Assembly: GCF_022605165.1 (NCBI RefSeq)
Contig: NC_063068.1
Location: 2,604,001-2,668,000 of the forward strand
Direction of reading: 5' to 3'
Source: Purpureocillium takamizusanense
Lineage: Eukaryota; Ascomycota; Sordariomycetes; Hypocreales; Ophiocordycipitaceae
Length of the DNA stretch: 64,000 bases
Within the stretch, counting starts at the first letter, position 1. Each line of letters starts with the position of its first letter. The translations under genes and the position numbers were made by a program. Shown piece after piece: positions 33,259 to 44,469 of this stretch. The notes beneath the pieces were generated by a model, which did not search any database, was not told the DNA's origin, and saw only the letters and a program-made list of their open reading frames with translations.

Positions 33259-34848
33259 CTATCGCTTCATCACTCGGCCCGGCACCCTGTCACCGTTGTA
33301 TCGTGGGACCGCAGGCGCCTTGCCCGTGCGGCTCCCACGCATCTGCTTCGTCGAAGAGGGCTCCTTGCCCCGCTTGTTGCCGCCAACCAGAGCGAGGAGC
33401 GGTCTGAGCGGGAGCACGAGCAGCTGGAGCATTGCGTGAAATGGGAAGAGCACAATGGCGGTGACTGACTCTACAGCGCGTGCGACGAGGTTCCTGCTCG
33501 CTACGCTGTTCTTTTCCGCCGCCGCAGCGAGCGCGATGGCGTCGTCGAGCCTGTCATCTAGCCCCGAGAAGCGTGCCTCTGTCTGTAGCTGCAACAGCGT
33601 AGCCTTCTTCTCGTAACGACGTACGGCGCGGTTCAGCGCGTCGAGTTCCGGCTGGATGGCGTTGCGCACGTCGCGCGTTAGGAGAGCCTCTTGCTTGACG
33701 CGCGCCGATTCCGGGCTCCCGCCACCCTGCTCGAGTGCCATGGCCTCGTCGGCGACTGAGCGTGCCTCGAGCCTCTGAAGGCGGCTGACAATGTCCTCAA
33801 CCTCGGCACTGTTGACACCTCCGGCCGGCGGGGCAAAGGGGCTGCCATGAACAACGCGCTGTAGATAGAGGGTGCGCGACTGCACTAGTTTTATCATGTG
33901 GGAGAAAACGCGCAGCTCTGATATAAGGAGAAAGATGGTTAAGTTGTAGTTGGAAACGAGACCCTCGGAAGGTCGGCTGAGCTGCGAGCGGATGGCGTGG
34001 AGAAGGTACGCGCTAACGAGGGGGAGGAGAAGACAGGCGACCAGTGCGAGAGCCTCGTGTCGATAGAGTTCGCGAAGCGCGGCTTGCTGCGGCTTGGAGG
34101 GCTGTTTCTGTTCAAAGCGTGATTTGGGCGCAAGTCGAGGTGCTTCATCCTCCTCGGGAACATCATCCAGTGGTGAGCCGGGGTTGGGCCCGTCTGTTTC
34201 GCTGTCATCCTCGATGACAATGTCGTTGTCTGGCTCATTTTCAATGCGCATTTGCTGGGCTGAGTGGTACCATACCCTGTGAGATCGCATTAGAACGGAA
34301 CAATCAAGTGTTCGGTCTGCATGGGAGGAAGGGCAATACCATGGCTGCGTCACAGACCAGTGGAGGAACACGCCCGCGAGCCCCAGCAGCATCACGTCGG
34401 TAACAACAGCGTGTCCATTCTTGAAAAGGGCACCCGCGACGGCTGGAAGCAGCGCAAACGCGAGAGAAAGCGAGGCGAGAGACGATGACTCGGGGACGGG
34501 GACCTGTGTGCCCTCCTGGACTCTAGGATTGAGGATATCACGAGCCTCAGAGCTATAGTCAGAGAAGTTGGAGCTGCGCCGTGGGGTGCCATCGTAAGAA
34601 GCCTCAGAGCGACTCGCGAGAGATGGCCGCCGCCGTGAGGGCAGAGAGTCTGAAACGTCAAAGGTCTTTGTACGGCGTACAGCATGCCCCAGAGGCCCGT
34701 TGAAACCCGACGACGTGCCGCAAGCGCTGACGGATGCAGGCTTGCCCAAGGAGGGAGCAGGCGTCGGGCGAGCCGCAGATGATGACGCCGCCGCCGCCGT
34801 CGCTGTTACTGCCGGCCCGCCTGGCGAGGCATCACTGGCGCTGCCCAT
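33259..34848 (-). CDS. Unrecognised fungal membrane protein with coiled coil
   Basis: Exons 34848..34340 and 34276..33259 give 508 residues; the 63-bp intron (GTATTG...CAG) keeps the frame. I do not recognise the family. Residues 1-95 are low-complexity, Ala/Ser/Pro- then Arg-rich. Two hydrophobic segments follow (ASLSLAFALLPAVAGALF and AVVTDVMLLGLAGVFLHW), then an acidic loop (DNDIVIEDDSETDG). Two more follow (EALALVACLLLPLVSAYLLHA and NYNLTIFLLISELRVFS). An amphipathic stretch (VEDIVSRLQRLEARSVADEA to VRRYEKKATLLQLQTEA) looks like a coiled coil. A final hydrophobic segment (AIVLFPFHAMLQLLVLPL) precedes a basic tail. This suggests an endomembrane protein with cytosolic coiled coil. Codon use resembles the neighbours and the frame is long, so I believe it is a real gene. 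Confidence 0.8.
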   Translation of the reverse strand: MGSASDASPGGPAVTATAAAASSSAARPTPAPSLGKPASVSACGTSSGFNGPLGHAVRRTKTFDVSDSLPSRRRPSLASRSEASYDGTPRRSSNFSDYSSEARDILNPRVQEGTQVPVPESSSLASLSLAFALLPAVAGALFKNGHAVVTDVMLLGLAGVFLHWSVTQPWYCPSSHADRTLDCSVLMRSHRVWYHSAQQMRIENEPDNDIVIEDDSETDGPNPGSPLDDVPEEDEAPRLAPKSRFEQKQPSKPQQAALRELYRHEALALVACLLLPLVSAYLLHAIRSQLSRPSEGLVSNYNLTIFLLISELRVFSHMIKLVQSRTLYLQRVVHGSPFAPPAGGVNSAEVEDIVSRLQRLEARSVADEAMALEQGGGSPESARVKQEALLTRDVRNAIQPELDALNRAVRRYEKKATLLQLQTEARFSGLDDRLDDAIALAAAAEKNSVASRNLVARAVESVTAIVLFPFHAMLQLLVLPLRPLLALVGGNKRGKEPSSTKQMRGSRTGKAPAVPRYNGDRVPGRVMKR

Positions 34849-36010
34849 GGCGGCTGTGCGGCGACGAGGGTCGTCGGGCCGGACCCATGCAGCGACGGAA
34901 GGGTTGAGGGGGACCGCGGGTTGATGCCGATGTGAGTTTGCAAGTTAGGTCTGCAGGATTCAGCGAGGCGCTTGAAGTCGAGGAGGTGGTGGCGTCTGCT
35001 GCGTGCGGCCTGTGGCGTCACTTCTAGGGTTGGCCAATCGACCGCAAGGCTGCCCATTTAGCTGGGAGCCTGCCCAGAAAGGAAATGGGGGGCGCCCCGA
35101 TACGGCCCATGTTGGTGGGCGCTGTGGGGGAACGGGCGCTCCTGCTAGACCTACCTACCAGAGGTAACCTTAGTACCGTACTAGAGGTGCCTTGATACGC
35201 CCGGCTGACAGGTATCGTAATGGTGAGCAGTTATTGCGCGGTCCTCAATGAACGATTCCAGGGCGTTTGCAAAACTGAATGGTATGTTGAAGACGACTGC
35301 GGGAGTTTGAGGGATCGCTGTCCGCCGACAGCCAGTGATATGAGTGGCAAACTCGACAAAGCCGTGTTAGCCGTGGATCGCTTGATAAACCGAGGCATTG
35401 CTGGAATACCCCGTGCGCGCTGAAGAATCCATGTACCACCTGTTAGTACCCTCCTAGGTTGTATCGCAGCAGTCTTAAGAGGATTCCAGTGGCCGGACTG
35501 CCATGATCAACAGCCACCAATCCACTGTGGTAGTCGCGCTGGCGAACCGGCTAATCAAGGCAAGGTAAATGCTAACAATCCGGGGGAGGGGCCCGTCGGA
35601 GCGGCCGGCGGGGCGCTTACAGCAACACCGCCGCCGCCAGGAGAAGGGCAGGCGGTTGAGGCGGCGATTAGTTGAGGCGAGGGTATGCCTCCAATCGCTG
35701 AAGTTGACGCCTGGCCGAGGATGATCGACCCAACGAACCTAAGACAATGCAAAACAAACATGAGGCGACCGAGAAACGAGGGCCAGCGGTTACGGAAGTA
35801 TGAATGTCAGGGCGCCTGGAGTCCGTCTTCAACTCGGGACAGTCCGTTTCGATTGACCTCTCCACGTCCTACAGGTCGGACGAGCACGAGAAACGATGAA
35901 CTGCAGGGTAGTCTGTACAGTATACGTAGAAAAGTCGCACCTCCCTACGGCGCCTTGCTTGGCCGATCGGGAGACTCGAGGCAACAACATCGCCGTGTCA
36001 TCACTTGGGT

Positions 36011-36024
36011 ACTACCTAGGTAGT
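36011..36024. repeat. 14-bp perfect palindrome, CCTAGG type
   Basis: ACTACCTAGGTAGT equals its own reverse complement. It belongs to the same family as the palindromes at 29570 and 49369. Confidence 0.85.
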
Positions 36025-36657
36025 GCAAGGCATACAAGCGCACCCAGCCTCGAGGATGGCTGGCACGCAATGTCCCCGACGCCGAGCGGAAGAGGCCTCG
36101 TCTTGTTTCGGCCGATATGCGTGTTGGTTCAACATGCAGAAACTCGCTTCGCGCACCGAGCAAGGCGCGTACGCGGCCAGCACGTCTGCGGCCGGCTCCT
36201 TCAGGCACGGTTCGCGAATACAGCGCCTTCCACGGACACTCTCAATGATTGTGCAAATGCACTTCCTGCTGATGGCCGTGACTGCAGTTCTCGCCGGCCT
36301 TGCTCTCGCCAACCGGGCTGCAAGGGCGTTAGTCACTCCAGAGGCCTCCTGCAGAAGATGGCGCAGAAGGGGTAGGATACTTGCAACCAGGCCTGTCCGC
36401 TTGTTGGTCTTGTGGTTTCTATTTTCGCCGAGCGGACTGCGTGCCCCCGTGCTCGCGCCTCCGCTTCGATCAGTCACCTTGTTAGGCATGGGGCTCGATT
36501 ACGGTGAAGTAACAGCATGCCGTATCATGATCTGCAGCTTTGCGACCGGCGAGTGGCCTGATCCCACTCTCTTGGAATAGATGCCTCATTGGTTGAAGAC
36601 GCCATCTCGGTGGCTGGCGATAGTCATCGCTAAGCGCGCAACGACAATGGGTTTGGC

Positions 36658-36665
36658 TATATATA
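36658..36665 (+). promoter_or_regulatory. TATA box upstream of dynamin-like gene
   Basis: TATATATA lies 121 bp upstream of the ATG at 36779. It favours that start over the in-frame ATGs at 36581 and 36647, which would lie before or at the likely transcription start. Confidence 0.55.
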
Positions 36666-36778
36666 CCAGGCACGGACGCTCTTTCATGGGAGGTGGATTT
36701 GGAACAAGCCAGTATCTCCTTTCTCACCTACTACTAAAGGTTTTTACGAAACACGAGAAAGTTTGCGGCGCCCTCACC

Positions 36779-39053
36779 ATGCGAGAAGAAGACTTCAATC
36801 AATACGCTGTTGGGCTCACTACCCTTGACCTCCACCACTTAAAGTCGAGGCACTCTGAGCTGCTTAGTGGCCTCAACACTGTCGACCAACTTCGAGACGT
36901 CCACCTGGGAAAATATGTCGAGCTTCCGCAGATCATCGTGGTGGGTGACCAGAGCTCCGGGAAGAGCTCGGTCCTGGAAGCCATCTCGCGCGTCCGCTTC
37001 CCCTCCAAGAGTTCTCTCTGCACTCGGTTCGCCACCGAGCTCGTTCTGAGAGACGCCGCGGACCCGAGGATAGACGTCTCCATCAAGCCACACGAAAAAG
37101 CCACCAAGGAGGTCAAGGAGAAGCTGACCAAGTTCACCGCAAGCGAAACGAAACTTGGCGAGCTATCTAACATCATCAACAAGGCGTCTACCGTCATGGG
37201 TATCGACGACGGCTCCAAAGCCTTTTCGAAGCACATTTTATGCATTAAAATTTTTGGCCCAGGAATACCTCCGCTCACTCTGGTTGACCTGCCTGGTTTC
37301 TACCACGCCAGAGGCCTCAACCAAGGAGATGAGCATCGTGCCCTTGTTGATGATCTTGCGGCGGAATACATGAACCAAGAGGCGAGCATAATATTGGCCG
37401 TCATCTCAGCCAAAAGCGGCCTAGAAATGCAGAAGGTCTTGCAGAAGACAAAGCAGTATGATCCTCGAGGCCGGCGGACGCTTGGTATCGTTACAAAGCC
37501 GGATCAGCTCGAAAAAGGCGAAATGGAGAACGAGTTTGTGAAACTAGTAAAGAACACACCCGAAACTCCGTGGCACCTTAAGCATGGCTGGTACGTCTTG
37601 CGCAACCGTGCCGAAAAAGACGACGTGGATTTCGATACCCGAGACCGGGCCGAGACCAAGCTGCTCAGCTCGGCGCCGTGGACATCGATCAGGCAGGAAT
37701 ACAAGGGCATCAGCCCGCTTCGACAGAAGCTGAGCGACATGCTTCTAACTCATACCGGGTCTCAGCTGCCGAGGGTCACAAGCCGCATCCGGGAGCTTAT
37801 GAAAGAACAAGAGAATCACCTTGCCAACCTGGGCGAACCTCGAATAGACCCACGCGATTGCAGGGTATATCTTGGCCGCATCGCAAAGAAGCTCGAGCAT
37901 CTCACAAGGCAAGCCGTGGGAGGTGAGACCAAGGATTCCGAGTTTTTCGGCGCCATCTGTGAAGGATCAAGACTGGGGCTGGCTGGTGGCGAACACAACC
38001 TCCGAGCCCGGGTCAGAAAGCTGAACCAAGCTTTCATCGCTATTATGGGAAAGCACGGGTCTCGAAGAAATGTCGAATGGCGGGACAAGGGAATGGAAGA
38101 TGTTTGGGCCCTAGGCGAGTTGCCGAGCGAGCTGAAGGAATTCGCGGCGCTTTACGACCTACCGGAGCAGGAGAGGGTAACCCAAGACGACCTCGAAAGC
38201 GAAGTCCAGGAGTGGGCCATAGCTGCGAGGGGAAACGAGTTCCCAGACGAGTATCCTTCGTCACTGATGCTCACCCTGTTCGAGAACCAGGCAGCGCCGT
38301 GGAAGAGCATCGCAGCTCGGCATCTGGAGCTGGTAGTGGAGGAAGCCGAGTCTCTCGTCTTGAGCATATTGACCCACGTCAGCGGTGACGACAATAACTT
38401 GCGCGAGAGAGTTGCAGAAGAGTTTGTGGCGCCCTTTTTTGCCGATAGGAGGGCCGCTCTCGAAAGTAAGTTGGAGGAACTGATACCTCAGGTCAACGGC
38501 GACTGTCAATTATTGGCTCTCGAGTGGGTATACATGGAGAGGACGCAGGCCCGGTCCAGGCTACGACTAGAGAAGCAATGGGAGGAGCTGCAGGAGAATA
38601 TCAAGTCGAAGACGGGGAATGATTCCCGGGACAGTGGCAATGCCGGCGCCAACTTGAAGGAGCGCGCCTCGTCATGGTCCAATGGTGTACAGCAATTGAG
38701 AGCTGAGAATTTGATCGACTCGATGGTGGTGTTTTATGGGGTGAGTACGTTGGTCTCCAGACCTGATGGCAATTTGCTAACAGGTGGCGCCCGGCTAGAT
38801 GACAATGGAGACGTTCATGACCAACATTATAACACTGGCGGTTGAGAAGCAGCTCATGGCGCGGATACCGAGCATCTTCGGGACGGCGCAGGTCATGGGC
38901 CTCAAGGACGACCAGCTGAAGGAGCTGGCCGAAGAGTCGGAGGATAGTCAAGCAGAGCGCAGCAAGACGGAGGAGGACCTCGCCAAGCTGAAACGGGGTC
39001 TTGAGCTATGCGAGAGCTGGCGTAAAAGCAACAACAGTAGGTGGCAATCGTGA
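36779..39053 (+). CDS. Dynamin-superfamily GTPase
   Basis: Exons 36779..38740 and 38799..39053 (58-bp intron) give 738 residues. The GTPase domain has G1 GDQSSGKSS (about residue 56), a G2 threonine in LCTRFATELVL, G3 DLPGF (about 169) and G4 TKPDQ (about 239). A helical middle region follows (SQLPRVTSRIRELMKEQENHLANLG, VRKLNQAFIAIMG). The C-terminus resembles a GTPase effector domain (FYGMTMETFMTNIITLAVEKQLM...LKELAEES). No PH domain or membrane span is seen. It therefore falls with Mx/Vps1-like and the many accessory fungal dynamin-like proteins, which self-assemble on membranes; a specific role cannot be assigned. Earlier in-frame ATGs at 36581, 36647 and 36686 would add up to 66 residues that do not resemble dynamin N-termini. 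The gene stands alone between long gene-poor stretches. Confidence 0.9.
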
Positions 39054-39900
39054 AATCCCGAGCCCTTGGGGTGTCCGTCCAAGAGCTAATCCAGTCGGCA
39101 ATTGCTTCGCAGACATATCCGGGGCGAGCCGTCTGCCGGAAACGAGTGGCGCAAGGAACAGCCCCTTTTATACGACGCGTGAGGCTGTCAGTTGAAATAG
39201 GCGAGAGGTATCGGGCATCAACTCGTGGAGTACAGAGAATTGAGGGCTCAGTCACGGGTGCAACAACAGGCTAGCCGGGTCCGGCGGGTGTAACAATATT
39301 TCTTCTCCTGGGGCAGCAGCAAATTGCGAGGAAATGCTTTCTCAAGCGAAAATTGCGCCTGCCGGCGCGGCGGCTGTGTTGGGGACGGTATGGGTCAGAT
39401 GAGATGTCGGTGTGCGTTAGGACGGCGCCGCTGTCGTCCCATGCCTGGGCATCGAAAGATGGCTGGCCCCAGCGTGGGGGCGCTGGCATCTCTACGGCTA
39501 GCAAAACACGTCTCTACGAATAGCACCATCTATATAATAAACTCAAGTACCTATCCCTTGTCTTCGACTCGCCAACCTACGGAAAGACGGCTCGGCATCG
39601 CGGCAGGACCAACTCCGGACCGTGTTGGGATCAGGGTTTGGCCCAGTCGACATGGGATTCAAGCAATAGCTAGCACCGAGTTAGTCCGCAACAAGGATGA
39701 CTTGGCCAATGTTCCTGCATTGACTACGCCGTTGTGCTGATGATGAGACGGGGGGGCCAGGAAACCAAGTCACTTCGTACGTGCTGATACGAAGCAGTTC
39801 TTGTATAGTAATCAGCGGCATCGTTCATGCAGGACGGCGCGGAGCCGAGCACATCAGTCAGGCCCGTCCGATATCACTGCCCATGACAGATGCTGCTGCA

Positions 39901-39907
39901 TATATAA
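39901..39907 (+). promoter_or_regulatory. Isolated TATA-box-like element
   Basis: TATATAA in the context GCATATATAAGCC, a good TATA match with GC-rich flanks, with no recognised gene within 1 kb downstream. It could serve an unannotated transcript, or be chance. Confidence 0.3.
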
Positions 39908-40674
39908 GCCAGGGGCCATCCACCAACCGTCTGATCACGTCTAGCTAGGCGGGAGGCTCGCTCCCACTTGCTGTGGTCTTGGCGTGGTCCGTTGGGTAAA
40001 AAAGCGAGAGACGCGGAGAGCTCGGTGCCGAGGGTACGCAACCCTTGCGATGCGGGCTCTCCGGACGGACATGAAAGAGGCTGACTGCTGACTTCGTTGG
40101 TAGGTGGTACTGCTGGCTGTTGTTGCAGGTACAGTAGTAACATATAATACGGCTTCTCCCGCACGGGCGGACCCCCCCCGCCCCCCCGCGGCGGTTAGGC
40201 GTGGGTCAGACACGGGGTGACGACGCTGATGATGGCTCGAAACCCAGGGCTCGATCAGCGTCGAGAATCGGTTTTGGAGCCTCGTACCCGCCCGGACCTC
40301 TCCCCGCGAAGACGGGCCATCTGTGCGTTGCTTCGGGTTGCGTTGCGTCGCGCATTGTGGGCCAGTCAACGCCGCCGCATTAAACGGGCCTTGACTCGAG
40401 AGGCGAGGCCCGCCACATATGCCCAATCCAAGCATTGCATTGTTGCTTACCTTTGGTTTATTTTTCTTAATTTTTTTTTAGAACACCCTCCCTTGCCTGG
40501 CTCTCCCCCCCAATGACGTAGCGCGATCACAGTACTACAGTGCTTACGGAGAATCAATGTACGAGCTACTGTTCCTTGCCACTTCCCATGCCCCCTTTTC
40601 CTCTCGTGGGCCATGTCCCTGTTCAAGAGCTGAAGCGGCTGCTGTCATTCACTCATTGTTGTTGGTACCTGCAA

Positions 40675-40702
40675 ACGCACGCACGCACGCACGCACGCAC
40701 GC
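40675..40702. repeat. (ACGC)7 microsatellite
   Basis: Seven perfect ACGC units, in DNA without a supported gene. Confidence 0.95.
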
Positions 40703-41070
40703 ACCTCATCCAACCGCTCGAGGATCCACACCAGGATGCCTAAAGAAGAAATGCAAAGACGAGCGACTCAAATGCAGGAACCCGTCATGAGGATGACGTG
40801 GATGGGTCGTTTTCGACCGCCCTCCCCCCCCCTGAGCGGCGCTGGGCTGAGCCGGGGGGTCCCCTTCCCGTCGTCCCCTGCCCACTGACAACAAGCAAGG
40901 AATCTTCTTGGGACGAGGGGGTGGAAGAGACGATGGGGGCCTGATGAGGGGGCCGGTCTCGGCCAAAAAAAAATGATATAAGGCGAAAGGTCAACATAAG
41001 GGGGCCCCAGCGGTGTCGCGACGCTGCCTGACAGCATTTAAGAACCCCGTGCATCTCACACTCTCCAAGG

Positions 41071-41082
41071 CCCCCCCCCCCC
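41071..41082. repeat. C12 homopolymer
   Basis: Twelve consecutive C in the likely upstream region of the ERF4-type gene. Confidence 0.85.
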
Positions 41083-41292
41083 TTCGTCGAGGGATACAAG
41101 ATAAAAAGGGGGCATTGGAACACTCTGCGAGCACGACGCGTGCGGCGGCGCGAGAGACAACGCTATTGTGTCTCTGTCTACCCCATTCATCTGCCGGATC
41201 CCTCAGCACTAACTTAGAGTTACCGGACGCCCTCCTTCCAGCGCGCCTCCCCCCCTCCCCCGGCACAGAGTTCTTCCGGGGCGGGCTCCACG

Positions 41293-43552
41293 ATGCGCTG
41301 GCCCCCAAGGGCACCACCCGCAGCGTCATCTCTCGCCGTCCTCCCCGCTAACCTGTTCGAGGCGACGCCCCTATTCTCCAGCTCCAGCAGGCCCCAGCCG
41401 GGGGCTGTCCTCAGAGGCCGCTGCGCGGGCCCGTGCAGGCGCCGCTGGCGCTGCAGCCGTTGCTGGTCCGCTGCCGGGGCACCAGCAGCAGCAGCAGTAG
41501 TAGCAGCAGCCTGCCAACTGCCACCGTTGAGGCCGCTCCGCGCTGCACGCCAACAACAACGACAGCCCCCGTTCCCAGCGCCGCCCGCCGCCCGCGCCAG
41601 CGGCAACCGCACCAGTGCCATCGCCGACAGCAGCACCCACAGCCCCCCCAAGCTGGCCCGCGCCCGCGCCCGGACCACTGCTGCCGCCCAGCGCGAAATC
41701 CTCGCGGGCCACCCGCCGTCGCCTGGCTCACCACCATCACCATCACAACAACCGCCTCGCCTACCGTCACCGACGCCGCGCCGTTCATCTGCGGTCCCCG
41801 TGGCTGCACCTCTGCCCCTCGACCTTCTGCAGGCAGCCGGCCCCCTCCTCCTCGGGCGACCCTCTCACCGTACTAGCACGTCGCCTCGTACACGGCAGCG
41901 GCAACCGCCCTCGCCCTCGTCCTCCCCCTGGCCGCCCCTGAGCACGGTCGTCCCGGCGGCCGTGCCGACCCCGTCCTTCCCACGGCTCCTCACGCATCGA
42001 AACTGCCACCTTCTTCGCCCCCCTTAGATGTGTCGCTCTCCGGCAGCAACCCATTGCGTCTGCCGCCGCTCTCCGAGCAGCCTACTTACCCGAGCCAGCC
42101 CAACACCTTGACTCGAAGCTCCCATCATACGGACCCTGATCGCGACCACCACGGTCGCCGCCGCCATCACCATCATCACGACCGAGCCGCTGCCCGGGCC
42201 CTGAACTCTCGACCCCCGCAACGCCCTCCGACCGCCGTTCGTCCTCCGGGCAACCGCATCCAGTCGCCCTTTCGCAGCCGTGCCGCCACCGCCTGCGCGC
42301 CAGGGAGCGACAACTCGCCGCGCCACCTCCTGCGACTGTCGTCTGCACGACTCTGGAACCCTACCAACTCGACGCCCCGGAGCACCCAACCTCGCGGACG
42401 CCGCAAGTCATCCCCTCCGGCACCGCCCGTCCCCCTGCATCACCCCACGCTTGAGCTCTCCGCCGACGCCGAGGACCTCGTCGCCAGCGCCGCCGGCGAG
42501 TATCCGCTGCTCACCCTCGCGGAGCAACGTCAGTTGAGGCATTCGCCCGCAACTCGTGCCAGCCTCCAAATCGATCGGCGCGTTAGCCACGATCACCGCA
42601 TCAGCTTGCCAAGATCGGTCCGTGCGTCATACGACGGCAGCCGATCCCAGAACCCAACGCCGGGACCTCAGGAGACTTGCGTCAAGGAGCCACCGAGGAC
42701 GCAGACGAGATTTGCGCGGCCATTGAAGATAGACAAGGGCAAAGGAAAGGCCATCATGGCGCCCGAAAATGAGGACACACGGAGGTCCTTCTCGAGGGAC
42801 CTGGAACGCGGGCCAGATGTCATGGGGTCGCGCCCTTCGGACGTGTCCGCTGGCGATGGCATCGGCCCGGCTCTGTCATCCTCCAACTCGTCCATTATGG
42901 GAGAGGACGTGCAGCCCGATGCCGGCGAGGAGTGGGGGCCACAGCATCCGTGCTACCCTCATCTAAATCCTCACGTTCCCATGGACTCGGCTGAGTACGC
43001 GACAACACGGATCATCCGCATCCGCCGCGACTGGCTCCTCCAGGGTGACCTGGCGCCGACATTTTCGAACTTGTACCCCGAGATCCTGGATCCCGCGGGA
43101 ATATCTGAGCAGGAGTTCCGCCGCGTCATCGAGAAGCTCAACGGAGAGCTCGTGCCCATCTTCGACCCGTATAGCCTCCGCAACGTCATGGACAGCTTCC
43201 TTGGTCTCGTGACAGGCTGGCTGTGGGACGACTTTGGTCTTACGGGCATCAAGGCGAGGCTCAACAACTTGGAAAAGTGGATCGACAGGTGGAACGTGGA
43301 GATGGCCAAGACGCTGTCGTCGGAGGACGGCATTATTCCACCCAGGATCATCTCGCTGCGGCGGACGGGATACATGACGGTAAGAAAGACTTGCCAATCT
43401 GCTCTGTTAGTGAACGCTTGCTGAGTCGGCTCTCGTAACAGCTGGACATTCAAATACCGGACCCCGAAATCGCCCCCGCGCCTAGTAGTACGGGCGCGGG
43501 CGAGTCGCGAGCAGGACTACCTACGGAGCTGCCCATGACAATGGCGGTGTGA
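41293..43552 (+). CDS. ERF4: ERF4/Golgin-A7-type protein, Ras palmitoyltransferase subunit (5' end uncertain)
   Basis: The C-terminal part is secure: exon ending 43379, then 43442..43552, with joined coding through TRIIRIRRDWLLQGDLAPTF, YPEILDPAGISEQEFRRVIEKLN and SFLGLVTGWLWDDFGLTG (about 43000-43250). These match the ERF4 family, which binds the DHHC enzyme ERF2 to palmitoylate Ras at ER or Golgi membranes. Upstream the frame is open from about 41877, Pro/Ser/His-rich, but has no ATG before 42756. The best model I can build adds an exon from ATG 41293 to 41869, spliced (GTACTA...TTAG) to 42028; frames agree and the product is 679 residues. That first exon is low-complexity and unproven, so the start is provisional. 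A His run (about 42160) and a KGKGK motif (about 42736) lie in the variable N-terminal half. Confidence 0.75.
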
Positions 43553-44469
43553 GACTGATGTCGGAAGAATACCCTCATGATACCCTTGTTTCGGCTATGT
43601 TGATATACTTTTCTGGGACCGCTTTAATATTCCCTTTACCACTGCAGATCTTAACCCGACATTTTTTTTCGATGGAGCACGAGAGGATTGACCCTGCTCG
43701 CCCTTGACACGGGGCGGAGCGGGTTTGTTTTGATACCACGAGCATTTGCATAGCGTGTTTTGCCAAATGAGAGGAGCGGATCTAGAAATGCAAGGGCGTG
43801 TCGAGTGATTGTGGATGAAAGGCGTGTCGGCCGGACGCGTTGGCGGCGGGTGGGAGGAGTCGAGAAGAAAGACGCCGGCCGCAGACGCATTGTCGATGAA
43901 GGAAGAAGAAGAAGAATATAGTGCTGTGTGTGACGATGAGTGCCGGGTGAAGTCGCTTCGGTAGGGCATGGGGCCTTGGGCTCGGCTGTCCTTGTTGATA
44001 CAGTGTCGTGGGTAAAAGGGGGAGGGGTCCTAGTTTCATATCGCCCTGGAGCTGGGGGCTGCCCATTGCGAGGTAAGTAGGAAGGCCAGTAGCCATGGAA
44101 AGCCGAGTCAGTGCGTTGCGAATGTCTGCGTCTGTTTGTCTTCGTCGCTGCCACTGACTGAGCATCCATGTCCCTTTAGTGTTAGTCCTCGGTATCCGCC
44201 CGAGCAAGCGATCCTTCGCAAGGCAAGGCGCGGCAATAACCCGGGGAGCGGCAAGCGAGCGAGAGCCAACAGCGAGCTAGTTTTTATTATCCAGACCTAC
44301 CAACTATACCTTATGACCGGGCCGGGTGCCGATGACGGCCGAGACATAACTAACAACAGGAGGGCGTAAATAACGTTGGTGATTTCTTTTCTCCACCGTC
44401 GGACGGACCTGAGCTGGTCTACTGACTGACCCGACGCAGCTGCTGGCTGCCGCTTAGTAGTAGCGCACC
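43553..44469. other. Intergenic: ERF4 3' UTR and transporter promoter
   Basis: About 0.9 kb between two rightward genes. A GAAGAAGAAGAAG stretch lies near 43900-43913. No gene is supported. Confidence 0.5.

Larger units (their letters stand above)
34849..36778. other. Divergent promoter region, orphan membrane protein and dynamin-like gene
   Basis: About 1.9 kb with no supported gene. It holds GTAC/CCTACC motif clusters near 35150-35195, a 14-bp palindrome at 36011-36024 and a TATA element at 36658-36665. A rightward frame of 185 codons at 36023-36580 has one hydrophobic segment but no recognisable domain and is not called. Confidence 0.5.
39054..41292. other. Region without a supported gene (2.2 kb)
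   Basis: Downstream of the dynamin-like gene and upstream of the ERF4-type gene. It holds AT-rich TATATAATAA at 39531-39540, an isolated TATA box at 39901-39907, an (ACGC)7 microsatellite at 40675-40702 and a C12 run at 41071-41082. Open frames are short and show no domain. Confidence 0.5.

Noticed and set aside
36023..36580. 185-codon rightward frame with one hydrophobic segment
   Set aside because: Low similarity to anything I know and overlapped by a leftward frame; it may be promoter DNA of the dynamin-like gene.
36581..36778. Longer N-terminus of the dynamin-like protein from ATG 36581
   Set aside because: A TATA box at 36658-36665 lies inside it and the extra residues do not resemble dynamin N-termini.
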